DNA of 64,000 nt from Ruania alkalisoli (GCF_014960965.1 NZ_CP063169.1:405581-469580); one strand, 5' to 3'; numbered from the stretch's first letter, positions 1-10,020 are shown. Numbers and translations: made by a program. Notes: generated by a model not told the origin, from the letters alone.

Positions 1-471
1 GAAGCCTCCACCCCCAGCCCCCAGGCGCATGCCGCCGTCGGTGATCTGGACGTGAACGCGAACGAGCTGGCCCTGGTCTACCGGGCCCGGGGCATGTCGG
101 CCGAGGACGCCCAAGCCCGTGCCGAGGAGCGGCTCGCCACCTACAACCCGACCGTTCCACCGCGGCGGGTGGCACCGCACTCGCTCGAGGAGATCGGTTC
201 GGCGTGGCACGCCGCCCTGTCCAGTTTTGCCTTCTTTGCCTCAGGTGCGATCATCCCCGTCCTTCCCTACCTGTTCGGGCTGACCGGTTTGACCGCCGTG
301 GCTCTCGCCAGCGGCATGGTCGGCCTGGCGCTCGTGGTCACCGGCGCAGCCGTCGGGGTGCTCTCCGGCGCCTCCCCGACCCGACGGGCGCTGCGGCAGC
401 TCGCCATCGGATGGGGTGCTGCGGGTGTCACCTATCTCCTCGGGCTGGCGTTCGGTACCACGGTCGCTTGA
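1..471 (+). CDS. VIT1/CCC1-type transporter, C-terminal part (cut by window edge)
   Basis: The reading frame is already open at base 1 and ends with TGA at 469-471, so the N-terminus lies outside the window. The visible part begins with an acidic/alanine-rich stretch containing ELALVYRARGM and a helical EERLATY segment. It then has three to four hydrophobic segments rich in Gly and Ala (FAFFASGAIIPVLPYL, ASGMVGLALVVTGAAVGVL, WGAAGVTYLLGLAFG). This order matches the end of bacterial VIT1/CCC1 (DUF125) family proteins, membrane transporters of iron or manganese. The family assignment rests on this C-terminal pattern only; substrate is unknown. A GTG at 52 could be mistaken for a start, but the frame runs through it. 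Confidence 0.7.
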   Translation, partial: EASTPSPQAHAAVGDLDVNANELALVYRARGMSAEDAQARAEERLATYNPTVPPRRVAPHSLEEIGSAWHAALSSFAFFASGAIIPVLPYLFGLTGLTAVALASGMVGLALVVTGAAVGVLSGASPTRRALRQLAIGWGAAGVTYLLGLAFGTTVA

Positions 472-553
472 GTACTCCCGCCCCGGTGGTGAGTCCGCCC
501 GATCGGCGTGACACTGGTGGTGTCAGAACCACCGCTCACGACGGGAGGTCACG

Positions 554-739
554 ATGAAGGCTGCAGTGGGCGACCAGGTGGTCGTCGCGTCCGCACACAC
601 CGACGTTCCGGCGCGCGAAGGGGAGGTCGTCGAAGTCTCTGACGACGGTCAGCCGCCCTGGCGCGTGCGCTGGGCCGAGGATGAGCACGAGTCCGTCTAC
701 GTACCGGGACCGGATACCTTCGTCCGGCGCCAGGAGTAG
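554..739 (+). CDS. DUF1918 domain protein
   Basis: A 61-aa soluble protein preceded by a good ribosome-binding site (GGGAGGT, 7 nt before ATG). The pattern is an N-terminal KAAVGDQVVV beta strand, a central REGEVVEV strand with a Gly turn, and a PPWRVRW...H.S.YVPGPD ending. It is that of the DUF1918 family, small actinobacterial SH3-like barrel proteins of unknown function. The family is typically about 60 aa, so this looks complete. No operon partner is evident: the next gene is on the opposite strand. Confidence 0.8.
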   Translation: MKAAVGDQVVVASAHTDVPAREGEVVEVSDDGQPPWRVRWAEDEHESVYVPGPDTFVRRQE

Positions 740-829
740 CGCGAGGGCGCCCGCTGACCTCTCACCCGCTGGTGGCTCGACGCCTGTCTGACCTACGAAC
801 GGCAAGCTGACCCACCCGACGGCGGTCGC

Positions 830-1906
830 TCAGTCCGCCCTCGGTGTGTCAGGTGGCGTGGGGTTGCCTGCCCCGCCCAGGACGGCGCTGAGTTGCGGCG
901 CAAGGTCGAATCCATCTGCGCCGCTGACCTCCGGTGCCGGACCGGAGCGACCCCGCTCCCCGGGTTCGACGCTCGGCAGCGGGCTACCGTGGGCGAGCAC
1001 CTGTTCGCCGGGGGTCAGCTGGCGGATTGCGATCGCCGCGACTCGGCCCGGGTAATCGCGGGCGAACTCCCGGTAGATCGAGGGATCGTGCTGGCCGTCG
1101 TCACCTACCAGAACCCACCGCATGTGGGGGAACTCCGCGGCCAACCGGCGTAGCGCCACGCGCTTGTGCTCCTGCCCGGAGCGGAACCATCCGGTATTGG
1201 TCGGCCCCCAGTCGGTCATCAGCATCGGGCCGGCCGGGAAGGCGTGGCTGCGCAGGAACTGCACCAGGGTCGGCATGATGTTCCAGGCCCCGGTAGAGAG
1301 GTAGAACAGCGGGGTGTCCGGGTGCTCGGACTGCAGCCGCGTGTACATCTGCGCCATACCAGGCACCACGTGCCGGGCGCTGCCGTGGCGCACGAAGGTG
1401 TTCCACAGGGCGATCAGCGGTCGTGGGACGAGCGTGACGAGAGCGGTGTCGTCGATGTCGCTGACGATCGCGAGCGAACTGGACTCATCCACGATCCGTA
1501 CCCGCGCCGTGGTCGGCGTGGCCGCCTTGGCCCGGACCTCGACGTCATGCCAGCCAGCCGGTAGATCGTGCCCGGCCACCACCAGATCCAGGTAGCCGCT
1601 GCGGTCGGTGAGCGCCTGATGCTCGACGCCCCCGACGGTGACGGTCACCGGGATGTAGGAGACCGGAGCGCTCAGGTAGGAGCGCCAGCCACGCCGCTCC
1701 ATCAGGTCCTCGACCAGTTGGACCGGTCCCCGGGTGGCGAGCCGGGGCCGGGACAGCACCACCCGGGCGAGCACGCGGACCATGTCCCGGTTCCCGTAGC
1801 CGATATAGGAAATCGTGCGTGGTCGCCAGCCTCGCCTCCGGAGGAACGGGATGAGCCGGCGATGGAACTCGTCCTCGAAACGGGCGGCCACATGCGTCGA
1901 GGACAT
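830..1906 (-). CDS. App1 family phosphatase-like protein (DUF2183)
   Basis: A 358-aa protein without a clear signal peptide. The N-terminal half contains a beta-sandwich-like region (residues about 70-145). This is followed by the HAD-like motif SDIDDTALVT, which carries the two nucleophile-region aspartates, and later by FYLSTGAWNI and VLVGDDGQHDPSIY. These are the hallmarks of the App1/DUF2183 family, named after yeast App1, a Mg2+-dependent phosphatidate phosphatase. Activity of bacterial members on lipids is inferred from the family only. The C-terminal 60 residues are Gly/Pro-rich and probably disordered. It runs divergently from the glutamate dehydrogenase gene. Confidence 0.8.
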   Translation of the reverse strand: MSSTHVAARFEDEFHRRLIPFLRRRGWRPRTISYIGYGNRDMVRVLARVVLSRPRLATRGPVQLVEDLMERRGWRSYLSAPVSYIPVTVTVGGVEHQALTDRSGYLDLVVAGHDLPAGWHDVEVRAKAATPTTARVRIVDESSSLAIVSDIDDTALVTLVPRPLIALWNTFVRHGSARHVVPGMAQMYTRLQSEHPDTPLFYLSTGAWNIMPTLVQFLRSHAFPAGPMLMTDWGPTNTGWFRSGQEHKRVALRRLAAEFPHMRWVLVGDDGQHDPSIYREFARDYPGRVAAIAIRQLTPGEQVLAHGSPLPSVEPGERGRSGPAPEVSGADGFDLAPQLSAVLGGAGNPTPPDTPRAD

Positions 1907-2095
1907 GACCCCAGGCTAGGGGATGGCCCATTGGCTCGCGGGATGAGGCGGACCGCGGTCGGAGTTCATCCCACGACGGCGCAACCCACCCGGCCGGGAA
2001 CGTTCACCATTCGGCTGCGCCGCGTTCGCCCCGGGTGCATAGACTGCAGAGGCGTACGGCGTCGTACGACCATCGGTGAGGTGTGGAGGAGTTTC

Positions 2096-5000
2096 ATGGG
2101 CGTGCCCGACCGGGACCGGGTGATGGCAGCGATCACCAGCCGAACCGACGACGATCTGGGATGGCTCGCCGAACGACTCCTCGAGCACGTCGCCACCGAG
2201 GATCTCGCCGAACGGAGGCCGGAGTCGGTGGCCGGTATGGTCGCCTCCATGCGCGAACTCGCGCAGACTCGCCGACCCCACGAGACCCTGGTCCGTGTCA
2301 GCCCGCCGGAGGGGGACGCCACACCCTGGTCACCCGCTCACACCATCGTCCAGGTGTGCACCGACGACATGCCTTTCCTCGTCGATTCGGTCAGTGCCGC
2401 ACTCTCGACCGGTGGTCACCTGGTCGACCTGCTCGTCCACCCCACGATTGCGGTGCGACGCGACGAGAACGGGCACCTCACCCAGGTGCGCAGCGAACGT
2501 CCGCCCACGACCGCTGGAACGGTCGAGTCCTGGATGTTGTTCGCCGTCGAGCGGATGTCTGCGCAGCGACGTGCGGAACTGACCGAACGTCTGCAGGACG
2601 TCCTGCGGGACGTTCGGGACGCCGTCACCGACTGGGCACCGATGCGCCTGCGGTGCGAGGAGATCGCCCGCGAGCTGCAGGCCGGCGCACCGGTCACGGT
2701 CGACCCGGCCGAGGTGGAGCCCACCGAGACGTTCCTGACCTGGCTCGCACGTGACCACTTCACCTTCCTCGGCTACCGCGAGTACCGGCTCGAGACCGTG
2801 GACGGTGAAGACGTCCTGCACCCGATCGAGGGAACCGGCCTGGGCATCCTGCGCGACGCTCCGGAAGGTCCCGGCATCTACTCGCGGCTGCGCCCGGAGG
2901 CGCAGGCTGGTGCGCGCACCCCGCGGCTGCTGACCATCACCAAGGCCAACTCCCGTGCCACCGTGCACCGTCCCGTCTACCTGGACTACGTCGGCATCCG
3001 GACCTTCGATCCGGACGGCAACGTCACCGGCGAACGACGATTCCTGGGCATGTTCACATCCGCTGCCTACGCCGAGTCCGTGCAGCGCCTGCCGATCGTC
3101 TCGGAGAAGGTGCGGGGCGTGCTGGCGCTCAGCGGCTTCTCCCCGCACAGTCACTCCGGCAAGGATCTGCTGCAGATTCTCGAGGCCTACCCCCGCGACG
3201 AACTGTTCCAGAGTGATGCTGAGCAGCTGTGGTCCGTGGCCGAGCAGGTGATGCACCTGGAGCAGCGGCGCCGTGCCCGCCTGTTCCTGCGGCGGGATGA
3301 GTTCGGCCGGTTCGTCTCGGTGCTGGTGTACCTGCCGCGGGATCGGTACAACACGACCGTCCGGTTGCGGGTGGAGTCGATCCTGCGGGAGGCCTTCGGG
3401 GCCGAGCATGTGGACTTCACGACCCGGGTGAGTGACTCACCGCTTGCGCAGATGCACGTGGTGGTCCGGCTGCCGCGGGATGCCTCCATCCCGGACGTGA
3501 CCGAGGCAGACCTGCAACCGCAGCTGGTGGCGGCTACCCGCACCTGGGAGGAGGACCTGCTCGAGGCGCTCCACGGTCAGGACGGCGAAGACTCCGCCGT
3601 GGCGTACGTGCGCGGCTTCCCGGAGGCTTACAAGGAGGACGTCGCACCCTCCGACGCCGTCGAGGATCTCGCCCGGCTCGTGGACCTGGCGGGAAATCAG
3701 ACCCGTGTCCAGCTGTACACCCCGCCGGCCGGTGCGCCGACGCACCGGCGGATGAAGGTCTATCGCGCCGAGCCCATCGTGCTGACCGACGTGCTCCCGG
3801 CGTTCACAGACCTGGGGGTCGACGTGATCGATGAACGGCCCTACCGGATCGTCGACGAGTCGGAGCGGGTGCGCTACATCTACGACTTCGGCCTGCGCGC
3901 GCGGGGACGAACCGCATGGCCCGACGGCATCTCGGAGGCGTTCGAGGATGCCTTCCTCGCCGTGGGTGACGGCCGGGCCGAGTCCGACGGCCTCGGCGCC
4001 CTGGTGTTTGCGGGGCTCCAATGGCGCCAGGTGGCCGTGCTGCGGACCATCGCCCGCTACCTGCGGCAGGTTGGCTCGACCTTCAGCGTCGAGTACATCG
4101 AGGCGGCCCTCGTGGCCAACCCCCGCACCGCGACGGCGTTGGTGGGCCTGTTCGAGACGCGCTTCGACCCTGAGCTGGGCGGCGACCGCGAGGCAGCTCA
4201 GCAGGAGTACCTCACGCGCATCCACGCCGATCTCGACCAGATCGCCAGCCTCGACTACGACCGGATCATCCGTGCGTTCATGGGGGTCATCCGGGCGACC
4301 CTGCGCACGAGCTATTACGTGGCCGGCCCCGACGGTGGCCCTCACCCTCAGATCAGCCTGAAACTGCGCTGCGCGGAGGTGCCCGGCATCCCCGCCCCGG
4401 TGCCGATGGCCGAGATCTGGGTGTACGCCCCTCGCGTGGAGGGCGTGCACCTGCGGTTCGGCCTGGTGGCACGCGGGGGACTGCGATGGAGCGATCGGCG
4501 TGAGGACTTCCGCACCGAGGTGCTCGGGCTGGTGAAGGCGCAGATGGTCAAGAACGCCGTCATCGTGCCCACCGGCTCCAAGGGCGGATTCGTGGCCAAG
4601 CAGTTGCCGGACCCGGCGCAGGACCGCGACGCCTGGCTGGCCGAGGGCAAGGCCGCGTACCGGCTGTTCATCCACGGGCTGCTCGACATCACCGACAACC
4701 GCGTGGCCGGTGCGGTGGTGCCACCGGAACGGGTGGTCCGCCACGACGGCGACGACCCCTACCTCGTGGTCGCTGCCGACAAGGGCACCGCCACCTTCAG
4801 CGACATCGCCAACGAGATCGCCGCCGAGCACAGTTTCTGGCTCGACGACGCCTTCGCCTCCGGCGGGTCCGCAGGCTATGACCACAAGGCGATGGGTATC
4901 ACCGCCCGCGGCGCGTGGGAGTCCACGAAGCGCCACTTCGCCGAGATGGGCCGCAACTCCCAGGCCGAGGACTTCACGTGCGTGGGCATCGGCGACATGA

Positions 5001-6874
5001 GCGGGGACGTGTTCGGCAACGGCATGCTCCTCTCGGAGCACATCCGTCTCGTGGCCGCATTCGACCACCGGCACATCTTCCTCGATCCCACTCCCGACGC
5101 CGCAGCCTCCTTCGCCGAGCGCCGTCGCCTGTTCGAGCTCCCCCGTTCCACGTGGGCCGACTACGACTCGGCGTGGATCAGCGAGGGAGGAGGGGTGTAT
5201 CCCCGGACGGCGAAGTCCATCGAGATCACACCCCAGGTGCGCACCGCTCTCGGGCTCGCCGACGACGTGAGCGAGCTGACGCCGTCGGAACTCATCCACG
5301 CGGCCTTGCAGGCTCCGGTGGATCTGGTCTTCAACGGTGGAATCGGAACCTACGTGAAGGCCTCGACCGAGTCCCACGCCGAGATCGGCGACCGTGCCAA
5401 CGACGCTATCCGTGTCAACGGTGCGGATCTGCGCTGCCAGGTGCTGGTGGAGGGCGGCAATCTCGGTGCCAGCCAGCTCGGCCGCATCGAGGCAGCACGC
5501 AACGGCGTGCGCATCAACACCGATGCCATCGACAACTCCGCAGGTGTGGGGACCTCCGACCGCGAGGTCAACATCAAGATCCTGCTCACCGGGGAGGTGA
5601 AGGAGGACCGGCTGAGCATCACCGGCCGCAATGAGCTGCTCGCCTCCATGACCGATGAGGTCGCTGAGCAGGTGCTGCGCGACAACTACGTGCAGAACGT
5701 CCTCCTCGGCAACAGCCGTGTGCAGGCACACGCCATGCTGACCGTGCACCAGCGACTGATCCACTGGCTGGAGGAACGGGGAGAACTGGACCGGGAGCTG
5801 GAGTTCCTGCCCAGTGACGCCGAGATCGCCGAGCGGGACGCCGCGGGTACGGGCCTGACGCGGCCGGAGTTCGCGGTGCTGGTGGCCTACGCCAAACTGG
5901 CGCTGAAGGCGGATCTCTCCGAGACGGATCTGCCGGACGGAGCCTGGTTCTCCCGGACCGTCACCGAGTACTTCCCGCAGCCGTTGCGCCAGCGGTACGC
6001 AGACGCGATCGCCGAGCACCCGCTGCGGCGCGAGATCATCGTCAATGAGGTAGTCAACTCGATGGTCAACCGCGGCGGGATCACCTTCGCCTTCCGTGCG
6101 ACCGACGAGACCGGGGCCGATAGTGAGCAAGTGGCGCGGGCGTTCGTGGCGTGCCGGGAGATCTTCGACCTGGAGTCCTATGTCCAGGCCGTGGAGGCAC
6201 TCGACCACGAGGTGCCCAGCAGTACGCAGACGCAGATGTACATCGACTTCCGCCGGTTGCTGGATCGCAGCTCACGCTGGCTGGTGCTGCATCGTGCCGA
6301 ACGTGTGGACGTGGCTGAGGAGGTGGCCCGGTTCGCCGATCCGGTCCGGCGCCTGATCGGCCAGTTGCCGGAGCTGCTGCAGGGTGGGCATGCCCGGCGC
6401 TGCGCGAGGATGGCGGCCGAGTTCTCCGAGGCCGGGGTGCCCGAACAGCTGGCACAGCGTGCCTCGACGCTGCTGCCCTCCCTTGCCTTGCTGGACGTGG
6501 TGGAGCTCGCCGATCAGTGTGCCGAGCCGTTGGACGATGTGGCGGCGCTGTACTTCGCCGTGGCTGACCGGTTTGGTGTGGACGACCTGCTGAACCAGAT
6601 CGGGGCGCTCGGTCTCGACGACCGGTGGGACGCCCTCGCCCGCGCCGCTCTGCGGGACGACCTGCTGGCTACCGCGCGGGACCTCGCCCGCACGGTGCAG
6701 CAGGCCACTCCCGACGGCGGAGCACCAGTTGCCAGGATCGCCTCCTGGGAGGAGGGGGCCGGTGCAGCGCTGGGGCGTGCCGAGCAGGCGCTGCCGCAGG
6801 TCACCTCGCTCGACGGGGCAGGTCTGGCGCCGTTGTCGGTGGCGGTGCGCGTGCTGCGGTCACTGGTGCGGTGA
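2096..6874 (+). CDS. NAD-specific glutamate dehydrogenase, large (about 180 kDa) type
   Basis: Oxidatively deaminates glutamate to 2-oxoglutarate with NAD+, feeding amino-acid carbon into the TCA cycle. The ATG at 2096 was chosen because GGAGGA lies 5 nt upstream; the frame is open further left but has no ribosome-binding site there. The 1592-aa product has the usual length of the GDH180 class. The N-terminal half holds the ACT-like regulatory segments (for example VQVCTDDMPFLVDSVSAAL). The catalytic core near residues 790-840 has GGLRWSDRREDFRTEVLGL and KNAVIVPTGSKGGF with the substrate-binding lysines. A Rossmann region follows (VFNGGIGTYVK, VEGGNLG, NTDAIDNSAGV). No truncation is seen. It stands alone, with the small unknown gene 60 nt downstream. 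Confidence 0.95.
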   Translation: MGVPDRDRVMAAITSRTDDDLGWLAERLLEHVATEDLAERRPESVAGMVASMRELAQTRRPHETLVRVSPPEGDATPWSPAHTIVQVCTDDMPFLVDSVSAALSTGGHLVDLLVHPTIAVRRDENGHLTQVRSERPPTTAGTVESWMLFAVERMSAQRRAELTERLQDVLRDVRDAVTDWAPMRLRCEEIARELQAGAPVTVDPAEVEPTETFLTWLARDHFTFLGYREYRLETVDGEDVLHPIEGTGLGILRDAPEGPGIYSRLRPEAQAGARTPRLLTITKANSRATVHRPVYLDYVGIRTFDPDGNVTGERRFLGMFTSAAYAESVQRLPIVSEKVRGVLALSGFSPHSHSGKDLLQILEAYPRDELFQSDAEQLWSVAEQVMHLEQRRRARLFLRRDEFGRFVSVLVYLPRDRYNTTVRLRVESILREAFGAEHVDFTTRVSDSPLAQMHVVVRLPRDASIPDVTEADLQPQLVAATRTWEEDLLEALHGQDGEDSAVAYVRGFPEAYKEDVAPSDAVEDLARLVDLAGNQTRVQLYTPPAGAPTHRRMKVYRAEPIVLTDVLPAFTDLGVDVIDERPYRIVDESERVRYIYDFGLRARGRTAWPDGISEAFEDAFLAVGDGRAESDGLGALVFAGLQWRQVAVLRTIARYLRQVGSTFSVEYIEAALVANPRTATALVGLFETRFDPELGGDREAAQQEYLTRIHADLDQIASLDYDRIIRAFMGVIRATLRTSYYVAGPDGGPHPQISLKLRCAEVPGIPAPVPMAEIWVYAPRVEGVHLRFGLVARGGLRWSDRREDFRTEVLGLVKAQMVKNAVIVPTGSKGGFVAKQLPDPAQDRDAWLAEGKAAYRLFIHGLLDITDNRVAGAVVPPERVVRHDGDDPYLVVAADKGTATFSDIANEIAAEHSFWLDDAFASGGSAGYDHKAMGITARGAWESTKRHFAEMGRNSQAEDFTCVGIGDMSGDVFGNGMLLSEHIRLVAAFDHRHIFLDPTPDAAASFAERRRLFELPRSTWADYDSAWISEGGGVYPRTAKSIEITPQVRTALGLADDVSELTPSELIHAALQAPVDLVFNGGIGTYVKASTESHAEIGDRANDAIRVNGADLRCQVLVEGGNLGASQLGRIEAARNGVRINTDAIDNSAGVGTSDREVNIKILLTGEVKEDRLSITGRNELLASMTDEVAEQVLRDNYVQNVLLGNSRVQAHAMLTVHQRLIHWLEERGELDRELEFLPSDAEIAERDAAGTGLTRPEFAVLVAYAKLALKADLSETDLPDGAWFSRTVTEYFPQPLRQRYADAIAEHPLRREIIVNEVVNSMVNRGGITFAFRATDETGADSEQVARAFVACREIFDLESYVQAVEALDHEVPSSTQTQMYIDFRRLLDRSSRWLVLHRAERVDVAEEVARFADPVRRLIGQLPELLQGGHARRCARMAAEFSEAGVPEQLAQRASTLLPSLALLDVVELADQCAEPLDDVAALYFAVADRFGVDDLLNQIGALGLDDRWDALARAALRDDLLATARDLARTVQQATPDGGAPVARIASWEEGAGAALGRAEQALPQVTSLDGAGLAPLSVAVRVLRSLVR

Positions 6875-6933
6875 TCGAGTCTGGACACGCCCGATAGATT
6901 GGCTGTGCCGGCGTCGACACGTGGAGGGAGACC

Positions 6934-7398
6934 ATGGGGGCCACGAAGCGAGCGTTCCGGCGCCTCGACGGAGTGCGACTGAACCTCGCCGTCGACGGGA
7001 TCGACACCATCACCGGCCGCCTGCCCGTCTTCGTGGTGGGCGGCCCGGACAGTGTGGTGCCGGCGTTGGCGGAGGCCCTCGGCATTGAGGACGCCGGGAC
7101 ATTCGACCCGGCCCAGCCGCCTGTGTTCGCTCGCACGGTCAAACCGCGCTTCCGCGTGGTACCGGCTGAGGGCGATCCAGGGCTGGAACTCCATCACACC
7201 AAACGCGGCACGATCCAGACCTGGCCCGTGGACCCTCGGGTGGTGGCTGAGGCGACGCTGAGTGGTCAGGCATTGCTGGTGCTCGTGGACATGCAGCACG
7301 GGCAGCAGCCGGCTGGGCTGATCGCACAGGCGCGCCGGCGCCCGGTGTATGCGGCGTGGATCGATGTGCTCAGCGAACGTTCTGCGGGTGAGGCGTGA
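6934..7398 (+). CDS. Protein of unknown function
   Basis: A 154-aa soluble protein preceded by a strong ribosome-binding site (GGAGGGAG, 6 nt before ATG). I do not recognise a family. It shows alternating strands and helices, with GRLPVFVVGGPDSVVPALAEALG near residue 30 and ALLVLVDMQHGQQPAGLIAQARRRPVYAAWIDV near the C-terminus. There are no membrane segments, metal ligand clusters or catalytic signatures. It follows the glutamate dehydrogenase gene by 60 nt on the same strand and could be co-transcribed with it. The codon pattern matches its neighbours, so the gene is probably real. Confidence 0.6.
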   Translation: MGATKRAFRRLDGVRLNLAVDGIDTITGRLPVFVVGGPDSVVPALAEALGIEDAGTFDPAQPPVFARTVKPRFRVVPAEGDPGLELHHTKRGTIQTWPVDPRVVAEATLSGQALLVLVDMQHGQQPAGLIAQARRRPVYAAWIDVLSERSAGEA

Positions 7399-7494
7399 CG
7401 CAAGGCTGTCCCGCCCTCGGAATGCGGCGACGCCCGACCTGACCCTGATCGAGTACATCGGCACAGGAGCCGGAGCGCTCCGGACGTTGAGGAG

Positions 7495-8622
7495 TCACGT
7501 CTCCCAGGAACCGGGGACGAAGAAGCAGCCGGAGGCGTCGGTGATCGTGTGCCGGATGAGATCGTCCTGCTCATCGAGGCGGCGCTGTGTGGCGACGAAG
7601 GTCTCCGGGTCGCTCAAAAACGCCACGAACAGCAGCCCGGACCCGTCGGGAGTGTCGAAACTGTAGCTGCGCCGCAGCATCAGCGGACGTCCGATGTTCG
7701 CTGGATGAGCTCGACGCGCGTGGGCTGAGGCGGGGATCATCGGTTGACCGTCCGGGCTCTTCGCGAACAGGTCGATCTCGCTCATGGTCTCGCCGCCCGA
7801 GAGCGGCGCTCCGGTGTCGCGGCGGCGGCCGATCGCTCGTTCCTGCTCGACCACCGGGGCGGTCGTGAAGTCGCTCAGTATCGTCATCCGCCGGAGCACC
7901 ACGTAGGTGTCCTGATCGGCTCCCGTCCACACACCTGCGGTGAGTTCCTCCTCAGTGCGCGGGGCGATGATGCCGTCGACGAAGCCGAGCCCCGTCCGGG
8001 TGGTGCCCTGCGGTGTGGGTGCGTCCCGGTACCCGGTGCTCTCCCAGACCAGACGCGAACCGGGCACAAGCGCGGTGAGCTGCGCGGTCACGTCCCGCAC
8101 GGCCACGGCCGTTTCGGCGCAGACCTGGACGACCAGGTGGCCGCCGGTGCGCAGGTCGGTGGTGTCGCCGTCGAAGGTGGGGAGCTCGGTGGCGAGGGCC
8201 GCGCGTTCTGGCCAGAGGCTGCGCGCGTTATGAGGGTCGATCCCTACCGTGACCGTCACGTCGCCGGCGTCCTCGGTCGTGGTGGGGGTGGCGGTGGCGA
8301 TGGTCCTCGCGGCGTCGAGGACGGCTCGCGGGCCGGTCGTGGTGAGTTCGAGGACGCTCACCTGTACGTGCCGTTGGGGAACGGCCGGGTGGGTAATACC
8401 AGGCTGTCCGGCACCAGGGGAGCTCCCACCGCTGGTGGTCGGTTCCGGGCTGTCCGTCGCCTGATCTGATCCCTCATCGCTCACCTCGCCACGCAGCACC
8501 CACCCACCGACGCCGGCGACCGTTGCCGCACCGAGCCCGGTGAGGAACTCCCGACGGCGTCTGCTCGCTCTCGGAGTCTCTACACCTTCCGCAGGGCTGG
8601 CCTCGTCGGGCGTTCCGGTCAT
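7495..8622 (-). CDS. DyP-type peroxidase, Tat-exported
   Basis: A 375-aa haem peroxidase of the dye-decolorising (DyP) family. The N-terminus has a twin-arginine signal (RRRREFLTG followed by a Gly/Ala-rich hydrophobic stretch), so it should be folded with haem and then exported. Family markers are the GFVDG loop (GxxDG, with the distal catalytic Asp), the AHARRAHP segment, the LRRSYSF strand and the C-terminal LLFVAFLSDPETF region. The start codon overlaps the stop of the upstream beta-helix gene by 4 nt (ATGA), so the two are translated together. EfeB of the EfeUOB iron system is a DyP, but no EfeU or EfeO is present here, so an iron-uptake role is not supported. Confidence 0.88.
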   Translation of the reverse strand: MTGTPDEASPAEGVETPRASRRRREFLTGLGAATVAGVGGWVLRGEVSDEGSDQATDSPEPTTSGGSSPGAGQPGITHPAVPQRHVQVSVLELTTTGPRAVLDAARTIATATPTTTEDAGDVTVTVGIDPHNARSLWPERAALATELPTFDGDTTDLRTGGHLVVQVCAETAVAVRDVTAQLTALVPGSRLVWESTGYRDAPTPQGTTRTGLGFVDGIIAPRTEEELTAGVWTGADQDTYVVLRRMTILSDFTTAPVVEQERAIGRRRDTGAPLSGGETMSEIDLFAKSPDGQPMIPASAHARRAHPANIGRPLMLRRSYSFDTPDGSGLLFVAFLSDPETFVATQRRLDEQDDLIRHTITDASGCFFVPGSWET

Positions 8623-9902
8623 GATCCCGCTGCGAGCAGGTCGGCCGAGGGGATGTCGATGCTCGTGACATCGGGGAGTTCGACGGCTTCGGGAAGCTGG
8701 CGCGGCTGCTCGTCAATGTCGGCGAGTCCGGGGCGCTCGTCCGGCCGGGCCACGTCAGCGAAGCTGATGCCGTCCGGTGCTGGTGGCTGGGTGTAGGTGC
8801 CGGTCGGGAGGGGTTCCTCGCACGCGATCGCGGCGATGCCGTCGGGGTCGGTCGTGACCTCGGTGCCGGATTCGATGCAGTTCCCAGTTCCGGGAGCGTG
8901 TTCGGAGGGGGAGTAGGCGATATCGAGGCCGTTGTCAGCCCAGGTGCCCGGTCCGATGGCGTTGCCGATCGGCGCGAAATCCTCCGAGGAGGTGATCCAG
9001 AGGCCGACGTTCTCATGGCCGGCGATGAGGTTGGAACGGATGTCGGCGTCGACGGCCCCGGCGAGCCCGATCCCTATCCCGAAGCCGCCACTGGCGTGGG
9101 TCGGAGTCTCTGCCTGGTCGTTGTCGGCGATGACGTTGCCCGCCACGTGGAGGGACTGGGTTGGCCCGTGGGCTTCGAGGTAGTTCGACAGCACACTGAT
9201 GCCGACGCGGTTGTCGACGATGCGGTTTCCTGTGACGCTCACCGTGGAGGCGTTCGCGAGCTCGATCCCGACGGCGTTGCGGACCACCACGTTGCCGGTG
9301 ACGGCGGCGTTGCAGTCGGCGCACTGACCGACGTAGATCCCCGAGTCCGAGCCACCGCTCGCGAGGTTGTGCTGGATCACGCCGCTGGTGCGATTGAAGG
9401 CGTAGATGCCGTAGAGGCCATTGTTGCTGGCCGTGACGTACTGGACGAGATAGCCCGGCACGGGCGGGGGTGCCTCCGAGGGCACGTAGCCGTCCGGACC
9501 GCGGGCGATTCCGGCGCCGCTGTCGTCGGTGACGCCGGTGATGAGCACGCCGTTCTGGAGGTAGTTGCGCACGGTGAGATTCTCGACCGTGATCCGCTCA
9601 CCCGTTCCGACGATGCCGTTGCTGGCCGTGAGGCCGCCGTCCAGCACGACGTCGTTGCGGTCTTCGCCGCGGACGGTCACGTCGTCCGCGCTCACCTCGA
9701 GCGTGCCTTCGTAAGTGCCGGGGCTGATGAGGATCAGGCCGCCAGGGGCGACCATGGCGCCTGCCTCGTCGAGGGTGGCGTCGGCCGGCACGTGGACGAC
9801 GGGCCGGGTCTGGGCCTCGGAATCGCCGGCGCAGGCTGACGTGGCGGCGAGAGCGACTGCGGCCACGAGGGCAGTGAGGGCGCCCTTGACGTTGAAAGTC
9901 AT
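8619..9902 (-). CDS. Secreted right-handed parallel beta-helix lipoprotein
   Basis: A 427-aa protein starting at ATG 9902, chosen because it directly precedes a signal peptide (KGALTALVAAVALAATSACAGD) with a lipobox-like TSAC. The longer upstream reading gives no signal sequence. The mature part opens with an ILISPGTYEGTLEVSADDVTV strand. It then carries repeated PbH1-type coils (GERITVENLTVRNY, GVIQHNLASGGSDSGIYVGQC, VTGNVVVRNAVGIEL, VTGNRIVDNRVGISV), typical of NosD/pectate-lyase-like right-handed helices. Substrate is unknown; these helices bind or cleave polysaccharides or scaffold metals. It is translationally coupled to the DyP peroxidase downstream. Its promoter region contains one copy of the adhesin-locus operator. 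Confidence 0.8.
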   Translation of the reverse strand: MTFNVKGALTALVAAVALAATSACAGDSEAQTRPVVHVPADATLDEAGAMVAPGGLILISPGTYEGTLEVSADDVTVRGEDRNDVVLDGGLTASNGIVGTGERITVENLTVRNYLQNGVLITGVTDDSGAGIARGPDGYVPSEAPPPVPGYLVQYVTASNNGLYGIYAFNRTSGVIQHNLASGGSDSGIYVGQCADCNAAVTGNVVVRNAVGIELANASTVSVTGNRIVDNRVGISVLSNYLEAHGPTQSLHVAGNVIADNDQAETPTHASGGFGIGIGLAGAVDADIRSNLIAGHENVGLWITSSEDFAPIGNAIGPGTWADNGLDIAYSPSEHAPGTGNCIESGTEVTTDPDGIAAIACEEPLPTGTYTQPPAPDGISFADVARPDERPGLADIDEQPRQLPEAVELPDVTSIDIPSADLLAAGS

Positions 9903-10020
9903 GGTCCGATCAGTTCTTCCGTTCTGGTCTGATGCACCCTGCGCAGGCACAGCCTCCCACTGCGTCACGTCCGTGACGAGGCCCGGGGTTCTATCGGTCG
10001 ATAGTACGCGAGCGGGCTGT

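Noticed and set aside
3437-6208. A 923-codon open frame on the minus strand
   Set aside because: It is the exact antisense of the glutamate dehydrogenase coding region; long antisense frames are common in very GC-rich genes, and the translation (His/Val/Gly/Asp-rich) matches no protein style.
7470-7483. Palindrome CCGGAGCGCTCCGG between convergent genes
   Set aside because: Short, with no loop and no further support; could contribute to termination, but such GC palindromes are frequent here by chance.
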